A DNA stretch of 64,000 nt, taken from positions 278,167-342,166 of the forward strand of contig CALLPI010000010.1 in the NCBI GenBank assembly GCA_938015595.1, given 5' to 3'. The first letter of the stretch is position 1, and the number at the start of each line of letters is the position of its first letter. Below are positions 43,941 to 53,108 of this stretch, piece after piece. A program made the position numbers and the translations under genes. The notes beneath the pieces were generated by a model. It had not been told where the DNA came from. It saw nothing but the letters and a program-made list of their open reading frames with translations, and did no database searches. Source of the DNA: an uncultured Saprospiraceae bacterium. Lineage in GTDB: Bacteria > Bacteroidota > Bacteroidia > Chitinophagales > Saprospiraceae.

Positions 43941-44012
43941 TATACTGTGCAACGCCAAGTTTTGTGCATGGTTTGCGGATGTTGCACACAAAACTTGGCG
44001 AGTCGAAGTATA
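43941..44012 (-). repeat. Dispersed palindromic repeat R1, copy B (best preserved)
   Basis: 72-bp palindrome: TATACT outside, then CGCCAAGTTTTGTG (43953-43966) pairing perfectly with CACAAAACTTGGCG (43987-44000), and AGTATA at the far end; 20-nt central loop. It lies 20 bp beyond the nadC stop. Strong stem, but no T-run after it. Confidence 0.85.
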
Positions 44013-44032
44013 ACATAAAAAGCCCCTACACC

Positions 44033-44914
44033 TCACAGTCTCACGGTCTCAAAAATCTTCAGACTCAAATCCAAACTCACCGCTGAATGCGTCAATGCCC
44101 CTACAGAGATGAAGTTGACCCCAGTCTGAGCTATTTTGCGCACGTTGTGAATGTTGACCCCACCGGAGGCCTCAGTTTCGTAGCGCCCATCTACGATAGC
44201 TATGGCTTCGTGGAGCAGAGGCAACTCGAAATTGTCGAACATGATGCGATCTATTTGGCCAACTTCCAGCACTTCGTAAAGCTCTACCAGATTGCGCACC
44301 TCTACAGTGATATCGAGGTCTTCCAGTTGGTGAGTTTTACGATATTCCAACACGCGCTCAATAGCTGCCCTCATGCTGCCGCAGGCTTCTACGTGGTTAT
44401 CTTTGATGAGAAAGCGGTCATACAGTCCGTTGCGATAGTTGGTGCAGCCGCCCAGCCGTACGGCCCACTTTTCCAGAAAACGAATCAGCGGGGTGGTTTT
44501 GCGGGTATCCAGGATGGTCACAGGCAGATCTTCCACTTCAAAATGGAAGCGATTGCTCAGGGTAGCAATGCCGCTCATTCGTTGCATGGTGTTGAGTATG
44601 AGGCGCTCTGCGCTGAGCAGTGCACGGGTGTTGCACTCGGTTTCAAAGGCTTGCTCACCAGCGCTGACGTCTGCGCCGTCTTCCAGATACAATTGGAAAT
44701 GCGACTGTGGATCTACCTTGTGCAAGATACGACGAGCTACTTCTACGCCAGCCAGCACACCAGGTTCTTTAATGAGCAGGTGTGCTTTGCTGCGGCTATT
44801 GGCAGGTATGCAGGCCAGCGAGGTGTGGTCGGCGGGGCCAATATCCTCGTTCAGTGCCTGGTCAATGAAGTTGTCCAGCAAGGTATTGGCTTCGGTATCA
44901 GATGATATGGTCAT
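44033..44914 (-). CDS. nadC: Nicotinate-nucleotide pyrophosphorylase NadC
   Basis: Quinolinate phosphoribosyltransferase, 293 residues, third step of de novo NAD synthesis. Motifs: DIGPADHTS near the N-terminus, ERLILNTMQRMSGIAT, LDTRKTTP, GGCTNYRNGLYDRFLIKDNH and VEVRNL, and late EASGGVN. All expected active-site residues seem present. Starts 58 bp from the barrel protein stop on the same strand. Confidence 0.94.
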   Translation of the reverse strand: MTISSDTEANTLLDNFIDQALNEDIGPADHTSLACIPANSRSKAHLLIKEPGVLAGVEVARRILHKVDPQSHFQLYLEDGADVSAGEQAFETECNTRALLSAERLILNTMQRMSGIATLSNRFHFEVEDLPVTILDTRKTTPLIRFLEKWAVRLGGCTNYRNGLYDRFLIKDNHVEACGSMRAAIERVLEYRKTHQLEDLDITVEVRNLVELYEVLEVGQIDRIMFDNFELPLLHEAIAIVDGRYETEASGGVNIHNVRKIAQTGVNFISVGALTHSAVSLDLSLKIFETVRL

Positions 44915-44971
44915 TTGGTATGGTTTCTGAAAACGGACAAAATAGCACGGCGCAAGCTGGCGCCAGAATGA

Positions 44972-45700
44972 TTAAAACAGAACCCCCAGGCGGAGTATCA
45001 ACCCATTGGCTTTGCCTTTGGAATTTTCGCGTACGGGTTCAGGACGGTTGGGTACAAAAGTTTGCCCTCGGTTGCGCGTCAGGTCAGCGAAGCCCACCTG
45101 GAAGGCTAAACCCAATACCAGTGACGTGCTCTGCGAAATGCTGCGCTCCAGACCAGCACCAATACCCCAAGAGAGGTTGAAGGGGTTCACTTCTTTGCGT
45201 ATGTTGAGCTTTTCTACTTCTTCGCCCAATCCCTGGCCTATGGCAGTGCCCCTGGCTTGGGTTTTGAAGCCAAGTGCCAGAGCCGGCTCTACGTAGAAGC
45301 GATTGTAGCCAAACTCCTTGGTGCGCATCTTCAAGCCAATGGGGATTTCCACAAACTGAATGCCGTACTTGAGTTTGACCATATCAGGCATTGTATCCAC
45401 GCCTGGAGGGAGTATAGCAGGATCCCAGTAAATACCGGAATACTCATGGAGCAGCGTGCCCCCGGCGTTGAACCAAAACCCAATACCGCTGGACACCGCA
45501 TAGTTTTCCCTGAAGTAAAACTCGCCCAGCATGCCCAGTTTCAGCCCCAGATTCTGGCCGCTACTGTTGATGCGGTTGTTGTCGGTGTTCATCCAACTCA
45601 ATACAGGACTGGCCTGAAAGCCGAAGCGGACGTCCTGTTGGCTCCAGGCCGCACTCGACATGCCAGTCATAAAGCAAATAGCGATTGCAATTTTTCTCAT
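44972..45700 (-). CDS. Outer-membrane beta-barrel protein (PorT/OMP_b-brl_2 type)
   Basis: 242 residues. Signal peptide 1-20 (AWSQQ), then alternating amphipathic strands ending in a terminal Phe (RLGVLF), as in outer-membrane barrels. The segment YGIQFVEIPIGLKMRT is typical of PorT-like barrels, a large Bacteroidota family that includes the T9SS component PorT but mostly uncharacterised members. Its neighbour across a divergent region is gldB; a T9SS link is possible but not shown. Confidence 0.8.
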   Translation of the reverse strand: MRKIAIAICFMTGMSSAAWSQQDVRFGFQASPVLSWMNTDNNRINSSGQNLGLKLGMLGEFYFRENYAVSSGIGFWFNAGGTLLHEYSGIYWDPAILPPGVDTMPDMVKLKYGIQFVEIPIGLKMRTKEFGYNRFYVEPALALGFKTQARGTAIGQGLGEEVEKLNIRKEVNPFNLSWGIGAGLERSISQSTSLVLGLAFQVGFADLTRNRGQTFVPNRPEPVRENSKGKANGLILRLGVLF

Positions 45701-45762
45701 AAAAGCATTGTTTTAATGCAGAAACGTTGCGCATTTGTAATTTCGCGCCCCAAAAACGCCGA

Positions 45763-45770
45763 CAAAGTTA
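45763..45770 (-). promoter_or_regulatory. Candidate -7 box for the barrel gene
   Basis: Minus-strand TAACTTTG, exact TAnnTTTG match, 63 bp before the ATG at 45700. No TTG at 19-21 nt. Confidence 0.4.
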
Positions 45771-45809
45771 AAAGTTGTTGGAGCAAAGTATAAACATCCT
45801 GTGAAAGAA

Positions 45810-46859
45810 ATGACAAACACACAGTGGCGGGTCTGGTGGATTCCTATGGTTTTTCTGGCTTGGACCTGCGCCCGAACAGACGAAAAAGCACCCGATGTAT
45901 CGGATATCAACGTGGAAGTAAACATCCACCGATTTGAAAAAGACCTCTTCGCCATTGATACACTTGAGGTAGCCAAAGGGCTAGAAGAGCTCGAAAAGGC
46001 TTACCCTGAGTTCAGCGAGATATTCTTCAACGAAATTCTCGGCTCCAAAAACCCGCAGATCGCTCCCGAAGGCCACGTGGCCTATGTGAAAGGCTTTCTG
46101 CAACACCCTGCCGTGCGCGCGCTCTACGATTCCTGCATGCTCAGGTACAATACCATGCCCGACATTGAACGCGACTTCCGACAGGCCTTCCAGTATTTCA
46201 AGTACTACTTTCCAGATAGAGAAGCACCTGACATCACCACCTTCATCAGCGAGTACAGCATCGGCAATTTTATATACGGCGACAACTCCCTGGCCGTAGG
46301 TCTCGACTTCTTCCTGGGAGCCCAGCATCCTTATGCCGCCATGAACCCCGGCAACTCCAACTTCTCCGCCTATCTGACCCGCACCTTCACCCGCGAGCAC
46401 CTGGTGAGCAAAACGCTCCAGCCCCTCATTGAGGATATTCTCGGCCCACCCTACGGCAACCGAATGCTGGATGTCATGGTCTACAACGGCAAGAAACTCT
46501 ACCTACTGGACTTACTGCTGCCTTACACCCCCGACAGTATCAAATGGGAAGTGACCGGTGCCCAAGCCCAATGGCTTCAGAAAAACCAGATGGAAATGTG
46601 GGCTTTCTTCCTGAGCGAAAACCTGCTGTATTCCTCCAATTGGAGCCAAATCCGCAAGTACGTCGAGTACTCACCCAGCTCGCCTGGTATGCCACCAGAA
46701 GCTCCGGGGCGCACCGCCAATTTCATGGGGCTACAAATTGTCAAGGCTTACATGAAGCTCCACCCTGAAACCAACATAGAGCAACTCATAGCCATGCGCG
46801 ATGCCCAGGAATTGCTCACCAAAAGCCGATTCAAACCTGAGCGTAGAAGCCGGCTTTAG
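45810..46859 (+). CDS. gldB: Gliding motility lipoprotein GldB
   Basis: About 349 residues. The start region has a hydrophobic segment ending in Cys (FLAWTC), a loose lipobox with Thr before Cys. The GldB pattern follows: NVEVNIHRFEKDLFAIDT, then LEKAYPEFSEIFF, and the later IGNFIYGDNSLAVGLDFFLG and GRTANFMGLQIVKAYM. GldB is needed for gliding in Flavobacterium and is retained in many non-gliders with T9SS. A GTG at 45801 is in frame; I prefer ATG 45810. Confidence 0.85.
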   Translation: MTNTQWRVWWIPMVFLAWTCARTDEKAPDVSDINVEVNIHRFEKDLFAIDTLEVAKGLEELEKAYPEFSEIFFNEILGSKNPQIAPEGHVAYVKGFLQHPAVRALYDSCMLRYNTMPDIERDFRQAFQYFKYYFPDREAPDITTFISEYSIGNFIYGDNSLAVGLDFFLGAQHPYAAMNPGNSNFSAYLTRTFTREHLVSKTLQPLIEDILGPPYGNRMLDVMVYNGKKLYLLDLLLPYTPDSIKWEVTGAQAQWLQKNQMEMWAFFLSENLLYSSNWSQIRKYVEYSPSSPGMPPEAPGRTANFMGLQIVKAYMKLHPETNIEQLIAMRDAQELLTKSRFKPERRSRL

Positions 46860-46988
46860 CCCAATGCCCGATTTGTCTTCACCTGAATACTATAGCAGCC
46901 TTTCATATCACTACTGTACTCAACTTTAATGACCTTTCGATTGTAATTATAGAGGCTTATCTAGAACTTTGAAATTGCATATCAACAC

Positions 46989-47951
46989 ATGAGCACCATC
47001 GCAACGCGCTCCATTCCTTTGGTCAGCCTCGACGCCTTCGTGCATGGAACCGAAAATGACCGTCGCGCTTTTGTCAAAGACCTGGGCGACGCCTTTCATC
47101 ACATCGGCTTCGTGGGCGTCGTCAATCACGGCGTCGCCAAAGAACTCATCGAAGACTTTTACAAGGAGGCCAAGCGCTTTTTTAGCCTCCCCGAAGAAGT
47201 CAAAAAAAAGTACGAAATTCCTGGCTTGGCTGGCCAGCGCGGCTATACTTCTTTTGGCAAAGAGCACGCCAAGCAATCCAAAGTGGCTGACCTCAAGGAG
47301 TTTTTCCAAATCGGGCAGGAGGTGATAGATGATGACCCAGTGCCATACGAGTACCCGAAGAATGTGCACGTCGCCGAAGTACCCAACTTCACCATGTCGG
47401 GTCTGAAGTTGTATCGCGCCTTCGAGAAAGCCGGCGCCCATCTACTGCGCGCCATCGCCCTGCACCTGGGCCTGCCAGAGCAATACTTCGACGAGCATAT
47501 ACTCAACGGCAACAGCATCTTACGGGCCATCCACTATCCGCCCATCACACAAGAGCCTGCATCGGCCATACGCGCCGAGCAGCACGAAGACATCAACCTC
47601 ATCACCCTGCTGGTAGGCGCCTCCGCAGGTGGCCTGGAACTGCTGGATGCACACAATGAGTGGGTACCCATCCTGCCCGAAGACGACGAAATCGTCATCA
47701 ACGTGGGCGATATGCTGCAGCGCCTGACCAACAACTACCTCAAGTCCACCACGCACCGGGTGGTCAATCCGCCGCGCGAACTCTGGCATCTGCCCAGGCT
47801 TTCTATCCCTTTCTTCCTGCATCCCAAAAGCAGTATGGATCTGAGTTGCCTGCCCTCTTGCGTTACGGAACAACGCCCGTTGGCCTACTCGCCCATCACC
47901 GCGGGGGAGTACCTGAACGAGCGCCTGCGGGAGATAGGTCTAAAAAAGTAG
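46989..47951 (+). CDS. 2-oxoglutarate/Fe(II) oxygenase, isopenicillin N synthase family
   Basis: 320-residue double-stranded beta-helix oxygenase of the IPNS-like group. N-terminal DIOX_N region (IPLVSLDAFVHG), iron ligands His-x-Asp in EQHEDINLITLL and His in KSTTHRVV, and Arg for 2-oxoglutarate in PRLSIPFF. These proteins hydroxylate or desaturate small molecules; no biosynthetic cluster is present, so the substrate is unknown. Codon pattern matches the neighbours. TatA follows 50 bp later. Confidence 0.87.
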   Translation: MSTIATRSIPLVSLDAFVHGTENDRRAFVKDLGDAFHHIGFVGVVNHGVAKELIEDFYKEAKRFFSLPEEVKKKYEIPGLAGQRGYTSFGKEHAKQSKVADLKEFFQIGQEVIDDDPVPYEYPKNVHVAEVPNFTMSGLKLYRAFEKAGAHLLRAIALHLGLPEQYFDEHILNGNSILRAIHYPPITQEPASAIRAEQHEDINLITLLVGASAGGLELLDAHNEWVPILPEDDEIVINVGDMLQRLTNNYLKSTTHRVVNPPRELWHLPRLSIPFFLHPKSSMDLSCLPSCVTEQRPLAYSPITAGEYLNERLREIGLKK

Positions 47952-47974
47952 CGCACCTTGTCGGCGCGAATGTC

Positions 47975-47982
47975 TAACTTTG
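47975..47982 (+). promoter_or_regulatory. Candidate -7 box for tatA
   Basis: TAACTTTG, exact, 19 bp before the tatA ATG. A TTG lies only 14 nt upstream. Confidence 0.4.
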
Positions 47983-48001
47983 TATTCTAAATACTTTCAG
48001 A

Positions 48002-48250
48002 ATGAATATCTTGTTGTTTTTCAGCATGGGTGGGTCCGAAATCCTCGTGATTTTCGGTGTAGTACTCTTGCTTTTTGGCGGAAAAAAAATTCCCGAACTG
48101 ATGCGCGGCATTGGCAAAGGTATCCGCGAGTTCAACGCTGCCCGATCCAACATTGAATCCGAGCTACGAGAAGGCATGCGCGAAGCCGAGCGCAAAGAAC
48201 TGGAAGAGCGCGCCAAAAAGCAGCAGGGAGACCCGATCGAGCGCTATTGA
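48002..48250 (+). CDS. tatA: Twin-arginine translocase TatA/E subunit
   Basis: 82 residues: one N-terminal TM helix (about 9-25, [21 protein letters not shown]), the hinge FGGKKIPEL, an amphipathic helix ([11 protein letters not shown]), and a charged tail. It forms the pore of the Tat exporter for folded proteins. TatC is not in this window. BshC follows after 38 bp on the same strand. Confidence 0.93.
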   Translation: MNILLFFSMGGSEILVIFGVVLLLFGGKKIPELMRGIGKGIREFNAARSNIESELREGMREAERKELEERAKKQQGDPIERY

Positions 48251-48288
48251 ACTGAATGTAAGCGACTTCGCATCGGCTACACACACTT

Positions 48289-49872
48289 ATGAATATCTCC
48301 CGAATCCCGTTTGACCGGATACCGCAACTTTCCCGGATTGATGTGGCGTATGCCACCGGAAATGAAGCGCTCCGCCCTTTTTACGAGTATCAACCTGATT
48401 TGAAGCAGTTTGCACGGGTCATAGCGCGCCGTCGGCAGTTTCCCTTTTACAGGAGCGAGTTAGTTGAAGCGCTACGCACCCAGTACAGCAACTTGCCACC
48501 CATACCGGAAGTGCAGCGCCAGGTAGAGCTACTTAGCCTGCCCGATACCTTCACCATTGCTACTGCTCACCAGCCCTGTTTGCTCACAGGGCCTCTATAT
48601 GTGGTGTACAAGATTGTAAACGTGATACGCCTGGCTGCACAATTGGCCCAGGCGTATCCTCATTGTCATTTTGTGCCCATATTTGTGAGCGGTTCAGAAG
48701 ACCACGACTTCGAAGAAATCAATAAAGTACGCCTGTTTGGCAAAACGCTGGAGTGGCACAGCGGTTGGCGCGGCGCAGTAGGAGCTATGCCGGCTTACAC
48801 CCTCCAACCCTTGCTGGAAGAACTACGACTGGTGCTAGGGGAAGCAGGTGACAATGCGTTCGAGCAGATTCGATTGGCGTATAGTGCACATGATACCTAT
48901 GGCAAAGCCGCCCTTGACCTGCTGCATCGCTTTTTTGGCGCTTACGGCCTGGTGGTGCTGGATGCCAGCGTACCAGCACTCAAACGTCTGTTTGTGCCTG
49001 CCATAGAGCGTGAACTGCTTCAGCGCCCTTCACAAAAACTAGTGAGTCAAGCCCAGCAAAGCCTACAAGCCATAGGGTTTAGCCCCCAGGCGCATGCCCG
49101 CGACATCAACCTTTTTTACCTGCAGGAAGGGCTGCGCGAGCGCATCGTCAGAGAAGGCAACCAGTTCAAGGTGCTGAACACAGACTTATGCTTTAACGAG
49201 GCACAAATCCTGGCAGAACTACACGCCCATCCTGAACGGTTTAGCCCCAATGTAGTAATGCGCCCGCTCTATCAGGAAACCATTTTACCTAACCTGGCCT
49301 ATACCGGTGGCGGAGGCGAGATTGCCTACTGGTTGGAGCGCAAGAGCCAGTTTGCCTATTTTGGGGTGCACTATCCCATGCTGGTGCGCCGCAGCTCGGC
49401 GTGGTGGCTAGACGAAGGCGGCCGCAAACGCATGGCCAAACTCGGTATTCGACCGGAACAATTGTTTGAAGACGTAGAAACCTTAGTTAAGCAGTATGTA
49501 GCTGCCAACACCACCTACGAAATTGACCTGGCAGCAGAGCGGGCGCAGATTATATCGGTTTTCGAGCAGGTATTGAGCAAGGCCGCCGCCGTTGATCCTA
49601 CCCTGGAAAAAGCCGTGCTGGCCGAGCAAACCCGGCAATTGAACGCACTGGAAGCACTGGAAGCCAAAATTTTGCGCGCTGAAAAACAAAAACAGGATAC
49701 TGCACTCCAGCAATTGCGCAACCTCAAGGAAAAATACTTTCCTGGCAATGGCCTCCAGGAAAGACACGATAACTTCTTACCGCTCTATCTCCGGCATGGG
49801 CATACCTTTTTCGACACCTTGCTGGAATACCTTGACCCACTGACACCCAGCTTTGTTGTCATAGAGGAATAG
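48289..49872 (+). CDS. bshC: Bacillithiol biosynthesis cysteine-adding enzyme BshC
   Basis: 527 residues; adds cysteine to glucosaminyl-malate, the last step to the thiol bacillithiol. Family motifs: TAHQPCLLTGPLYVVYK, FVSGSEDHDFEEIN with the HxGH-like region, and TGGGGEIAYWLERK. A C-terminal coiled-coil-like helix pair (about 420-500) precedes the end. Presence implies bacillithiol-based redox buffering. Confidence 0.93.
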   Translation: MNISRIPFDRIPQLSRIDVAYATGNEALRPFYEYQPDLKQFARVIARRRQFPFYRSELVEALRTQYSNLPPIPEVQRQVELLSLPDTFTIATAHQPCLLTGPLYVVYKIVNVIRLAAQLAQAYPHCHFVPIFVSGSEDHDFEEINKVRLFGKTLEWHSGWRGAVGAMPAYTLQPLLEELRLVLGEAGDNAFEQIRLAYSAHDTYGKAALDLLHRFFGAYGLVVLDASVPALKRLFVPAIERELLQRPSQKLVSQAQQSLQAIGFSPQAHARDINLFYLQEGLRERIVREGNQFKVLNTDLCFNEAQILAELHAHPERFSPNVVMRPLYQETILPNLAYTGGGGEIAYWLERKSQFAYFGVHYPMLVRRSSAWWLDEGGRKRMAKLGIRPEQLFEDVETLVKQYVAANTTYEIDLAAERAQIISVFEQVLSKAAAVDPTLEKAVLAEQTRQLNALEALEAKILRAEKQKQDTALQQLRNLKEKYFPGNGLQERHDNFLPLYLRHGHTFFDTLLEYLDPLTPSFVVIEE

Positions 49873-49876
49873 CCCT

Positions 49877-50032
49877 CTATTGATGCGGCTTGTGTATGAT
49901 ATAGGTGTCATCCTTGCGATAAAACACCTTGACTCCGCATTGCTGCAGGCCAACGGAAACTAGGATAAATATGGCTATGGCCAGCAGGAGCAACTCCAGC
50001 GGGGTAATGGCCCGTTTCTTTTCTTCGCTCAT
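49877..50032 (-). CDS. Small single-TM hypothetical protein
   Basis: 51 residues from ATG 50032: MSEEKKRAIT, then a TM helix (ELLLLAIAIFILVSVGLQ) and a basic/polar tail with DDTYIIHKPHQ. No family recognised. The upstream codons of the longer frame look non-coding and a -7 box lies in them. Its stop is 4 bp from that of convergent bshC. Confidence 0.6.
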   Translation of the reverse strand: MSEEKKRAITPLELLLLAIAIFILVSVGLQQCGVKVFYRKDDTYIIHKPHQ

Positions 50033-50057
50033 AAAACCGTCTTTGCGTTCAAGCAAG

Positions 50058-50065
50058 CAAAGATA
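50058..50065 (-). promoter_or_regulatory. Candidate -7 box for the small TM protein
   Basis: Minus-strand TATCTTTG, exact, 26 bp before the ATG at 50032. Confidence 0.45.
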
Positions 50066-50106
50066 GCAAGCCTTTGGGCAGTATGGTGTTTTCCAGAAAA
50101 ACAAGT

Positions 50107-50114
50107 TACCTTTG
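50107..50114 (+). promoter_or_regulatory. Candidate -7 box for the lipoprotein gene
   Basis: TACCTTTG, exact match, 22 bp before the ATG at 50137; divergent from the box at 50058. Confidence 0.45.
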
Positions 50115-50136
50115 CAACTAAAAAAGCTCAAGCCTT

Positions 50137-50526
50137 ATGGCTATGAAGAAAACACTGGTTCTTTGGGGTGCTGCATTGGTCGCCCAACTTTTTTCGTGCG
50201 GTTGGGGCAAGCCTGACCCTGCAGAAATATTGCCAGGCGGGCGCTGGCTAGCTGCTGAGGCCACTCGCGACGGCAAGCCTACTGGCACACTAACTGACTT
50301 GTTCTACGAATTTCTACCTAACGACAGTCTCTACACCAACATAGCTGGCTCGCCGCAGGGGATGAGATACTATATCGTGGACAACGTGATACAGCAGCGT
50401 AAGGGGCCTTTCGACGCTGACCTAGTTATTGAATCCATCACCCCTGCCGAAATGGTGGTTCATACCATACTCAACGAGTCGGAATTCAGGGTGCGCTTCG
50501 TTAAGCAAGCTCAGCAGCCCCAATAG
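50137..50526 (+). CDS. Small lipoprotein, lipocalin-like hypothetical
   Basis: 129 residues. Signal peptide with lipobox ending in LFSC (Cys 21). The rest is short beta-like strands with GGRWLAAEATRDGK near the start, resembling small lipocalin-like Bacteroidota lipoproteins, though no firm family match. The 3' end overlaps convergent aroA by 26 bp. Confidence 0.65.
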   Translation: MAMKKTLVLWGAALVAQLFSCGWGKPDPAEILPGGRWLAAEATRDGKPTGTLTDLFYEFLPNDSLYTNIAGSPQGMRYYIVDNVIQQRKGPFDADLVIESITPAEMVVHTILNESEFRVRFVKQAQQPQ

Positions 50527-51775
50527 TTATGGCAAATCCCACCTTTTCCAGGTCTTTCCAGAAATCGGGGTAAGACTTTTCTACGACCTGGGGATCTCGT
50601 ATGGCAATGGGGAAGCACATGGCCAGCGGAGCCATAGCCATGGCCATGCGATGGTCTTCGTAGGTATCAAATACGGGCAGCGAGGCAGCATGGGCTTTTC
50701 CCCGCAAGGCAAAATAAGGTTTGTCGTGGCATGGCGCTAAATGAGGAGGTACTTCTTCAAAAGCTACTCCTACTTTGGATAGTTCTTTTTGGAGCGCAGC
50801 AATCCGGTCGGTTTCTTTGATGCGCAGGGTTTCCAGGCCAGTAAGCAGGCCTTTTACACCAAGACCAGCGCAGGTAGCCGCCAGGGTTTGAGCCAAGTCG
50901 GGGCAGGTAATAAAATCCCATTCAAAATTACTTGCCGGCATTACGTCTTTTGCCTTGCGCAGGTGTGCTGCTCCTGCAGTAAAAGTAGTCTCTATCCCAA
51001 ATTGTTGCATCATCAGGCTCAGTACAGCGTCGCCTTGCAAACTGTGAGCAAATAAACCGCCCAGGGTAAACTCAGCCTCGGAGGCCATAGCGGCCATAGC
51101 ATAGTAGTAAGATGCAGCCGACCAGTCAGCTTCCACCTCGAAGGGTCTGGGGGTATATACCTGATTTTCAATGTGAATGGCATTGCCCTCCCATACATGC
51201 TCAACGCCGAAGTATTCCATAAGCCGGAGCGTCATCTCAATATAGGGCCTGGACACGATGTGCCCTTCCAGCCTCAGGGCAAGGCCATGCGGCAGCACCG
51301 GTGCAATGAGTAGTAAGGCGCTAATATACTGACTACTAGTATCGGCAGGAATGCTGATTTCGCAGGTGTGCACGCCCATCTGCCTGGGCGGGCCAATACG
51401 CAGCGGCGGGTATCCTTCTTTTTCCAAATATTGAATGTCGGCACCCAGGGTGCGCAGTGCTTCCACGAGGGCGCCAATAGGTCGTTGCTTCATGCGGGCA
51501 CTGCCGGTAAGCACTTGGGTGCCCTCTCGCAGCGAAAGCAGCGCAGTGAGGAAGCGAAAAGTGGTACCTGCTGCGCCGGCGTCCAGTACTTCTTCATTAG
51601 ATTGTAAGAGCGCCTGCATGAGTTGGGTGTCTTTGGCAGAGGCCAACCCTAATATGGGAAAAGCTTCTGTGCAGAGCGCCTGAATGATGAGCACCCGGTT
51701 GCTGATGCTTTTGGAGCCAGCCAGTACTACGTTGCCTCGGAGTGGGCCAGGGGAGCGATGTAGATGAATGAGCAT
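50501..51775 (-). CDS. aroA: 3-phosphoshikimate 1-carboxyvinyltransferase (EPSP synthase)
   Basis: Shikimate pathway step 6, 424 residues. Motifs: LAGSKSISNRVLIIQAL (phosphoenolpyruvate and shikimate-3-phosphate site), GTTFRFLTALLSL, SSQYISALLLIAP, LRIKETDRIAAL and DHRMAMAMAP. The N-terminal GNAGTAMR-type motif reads AGAAGTTFRF. Transcribed with the small gene and phoH upstream (14-bp gap). Confidence 0.94.
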   Translation of the reverse strand: MLIHLHRSPGPLRGNVVLAGSKSISNRVLIIQALCTEAFPILGLASAKDTQLMQALLQSNEEVLDAGAAGTTFRFLTALLSLREGTQVLTGSARMKQRPIGALVEALRTLGADIQYLEKEGYPPLRIGPPRQMGVHTCEISIPADTSSQYISALLLIAPVLPHGLALRLEGHIVSRPYIEMTLRLMEYFGVEHVWEGNAIHIENQVYTPRPFEVEADWSAASYYYAMAAMASEAEFTLGGLFAHSLQGDAVLSLMMQQFGIETTFTAGAAHLRKAKDVMPASNFEWDFITCPDLAQTLAATCAGLGVKGLLTGLETLRIKETDRIAALQKELSKVGVAFEEVPPHLAPCHDKPYFALRGKAHAASLPVFDTYEDHRMAMAMAPLAMCFPIAIRDPQVVEKSYPDFWKDLEKVGFAITIGAAELA

Positions 51776-51788
51776 GAAGAAAGCGATG

Positions 51789-52007
51789 TCAGTCGAGCAG
51801 GTCTTTGTACGGCTCTGCTATTTCCCAAGCGGCATCAGTTGCGCGCTTGCGCCGGCGTGCGGCATCAGCATTTGCCATAGCGTCGGCGTCGGCGTTGGCT
51901 GGGTCTATGAATTCATAGCCAAGCACCACGCCAAGGCTTTCCCAGGCTTTGAGTAATTGGAGGAATTCGCGCTCTTTGGCCGGGTGAATTTTTACTCGAT
52001 ATTCCAT
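51789..52007 (-). CDS. Small hypothetical protein between phoH and aroA
   Basis: 72 residues. N-terminal MEYRVKIHPAKEREFLQLL looks like a short beta-alpha unit seen in antitoxin-like or DUF2683-like small proteins (weak). The centre is Ala/Asp-rich (ANADADAMANADAARRR), encoded by a small GC-rich repeat. Tight position in an operon-like run supports expression. No toxin partner is present. Function unknown. Confidence 0.55.
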   Translation of the reverse strand: MEYRVKIHPAKEREFLQLLKAWESLGVVLGYEFIDPANADADAMANADAARRRKRATDAAWEIAEPYKDLLD

Positions 52008-52040
52008 GTCGTGTAGTTTGTAAAAGGCAAGGAAGGGTGG

Positions 52041-53108
52041 TTAATTATCAGGCGGTATTTCAGTATCTGGTTTCACATCTATAGTAGTTTGGCGATGAAC
52101 AGCATGCTCGGCCTCGTCTGTATGAGCTGCATCGCGTTCGGCTTGCTTGCGGCGGGCTTCTTCGTCCGATTTTTCATAGGCCTTGATGATCTCCTTGACC
52201 AGCCGGTGGCGCACCACGTCGTCGGCGTCCAGATATACAGTAGCGATGCCGTCGAGCCGCCCCAGTAAATCAATAGCGCGCTTTAAGCCTGATTTTTGAT
52301 GGAAGGGCAAGTCAATCTGGGACAAATCGCCAGTGACGATACACTTGGCCGTAGGACCGAGACGGGTTAGGAACATTTTAAGTTGTAGCGTAGAGCAGTT
52401 CTGGGCTTCATCCAGGATGATAAAGGCATTGTCGAGCGTGCGACCGCGCATAAAGGCCAGGGGAGCAATCTCGATGATGCGATTGAGCATAAATTGCTGC
52501 AACTTCTCGGCGGGTATCATGTCGTCGAGGGCATCGTAGAGGGGGCGCAGGTAGGGGTCAATTTTTTCTTTGAGGTCGCCGGGCAGAAACCCCAGGCTTT
52601 CGCCGGCTTCTACAGCAGGGCGAGTGAGGATGATTTTCTTGACCAGGCGATTTTTGAGGGCGCGTACAGCCAGTGCCACGGCGGTGTAGGTTTTGCCGGT
52701 GCCTGCTGGGCCTACGGCAAATACGATGTCGTTGTGCTCGGCGGCTTCAATGAGTTTTTTCTGGTTGCGAGTTTTAGCTTTGATCTGCCGGCCTTGTGTA
52801 CCGTGCAAAATGGTCTGGTTGTCATGTACATTGCTAAGGCGCGTCTCAAACGGGTTATCGCCATTGAGCAAATCTTCCACGATTTGCACTGGCAATTCTT
52901 TGTGTTCTTTGAGCATGCGCACCATCATCTCAAATTTAGACTTGGCCTTTTGGGCGTATTTTTTTTCGCCGGCCATCTTCAGGCTGTTACCGCGCGAGGT
53001 TATGGTCACTTCAGGAAATGCTTTGCGAAGCAGATTGAGCTTTACGTTGTTTTCTCCATACAATTCTACGGGGTCTACGCCCTCTACCGTAAGTATGATC
53101 TCGCTCAA
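52041..53108 (-). CDS. PhoH-family ATPase
   Basis: 355 residues. N-terminal KH-like region, PhoH domain with Walker A GPAGTGKT (about residue 135), [18 protein letters not shown], Walker [10 protein letters not shown] and GDLSQIDLP. The C-terminal 40 residues are charged and variable. PhoH-like (YbeZ-type) proteins act in RNA metabolism and ribosome maturation. First gene of the phoH-small gene-aroA run. Confidence 0.92.
   Translation of the reverse strand: MSEIILTVEGVDPVELYGENNVKLNLLRKAFPEVTITSRGNSLKMAGEKKYAQKAKSKFEMMVRMLKEHKELPVQIVEDLLNGDNPFETRLSNVHDNQTILHGTQGRQIKAKTRNQKKLIEAAEHNDIVFAVGPAGTGKTYTAVALAVRALKNRLVKKIILTRPAVEAGESLGFLPGDLKEKIDPYLRPLYDALDDMIPAEKLQQFMLNRIIEIAPLAFMRGRTLDNAFIILDEAQNCSTLQLKMFLTRLGPTAKCIVTGDLSQIDLPFHQKSGLKRAIDLLGRLDGIATVYLDADDVVRHRLVKEIIKAYEKSDEEARRKQAERDAAHTDEAEHAVHRQTTIDVKPDTEIPPDN

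Noticed and set aside
51789..52007. Toxin-antitoxin pair
   Set aside because: Only one small gene is present and the antitoxin resemblance is weak.
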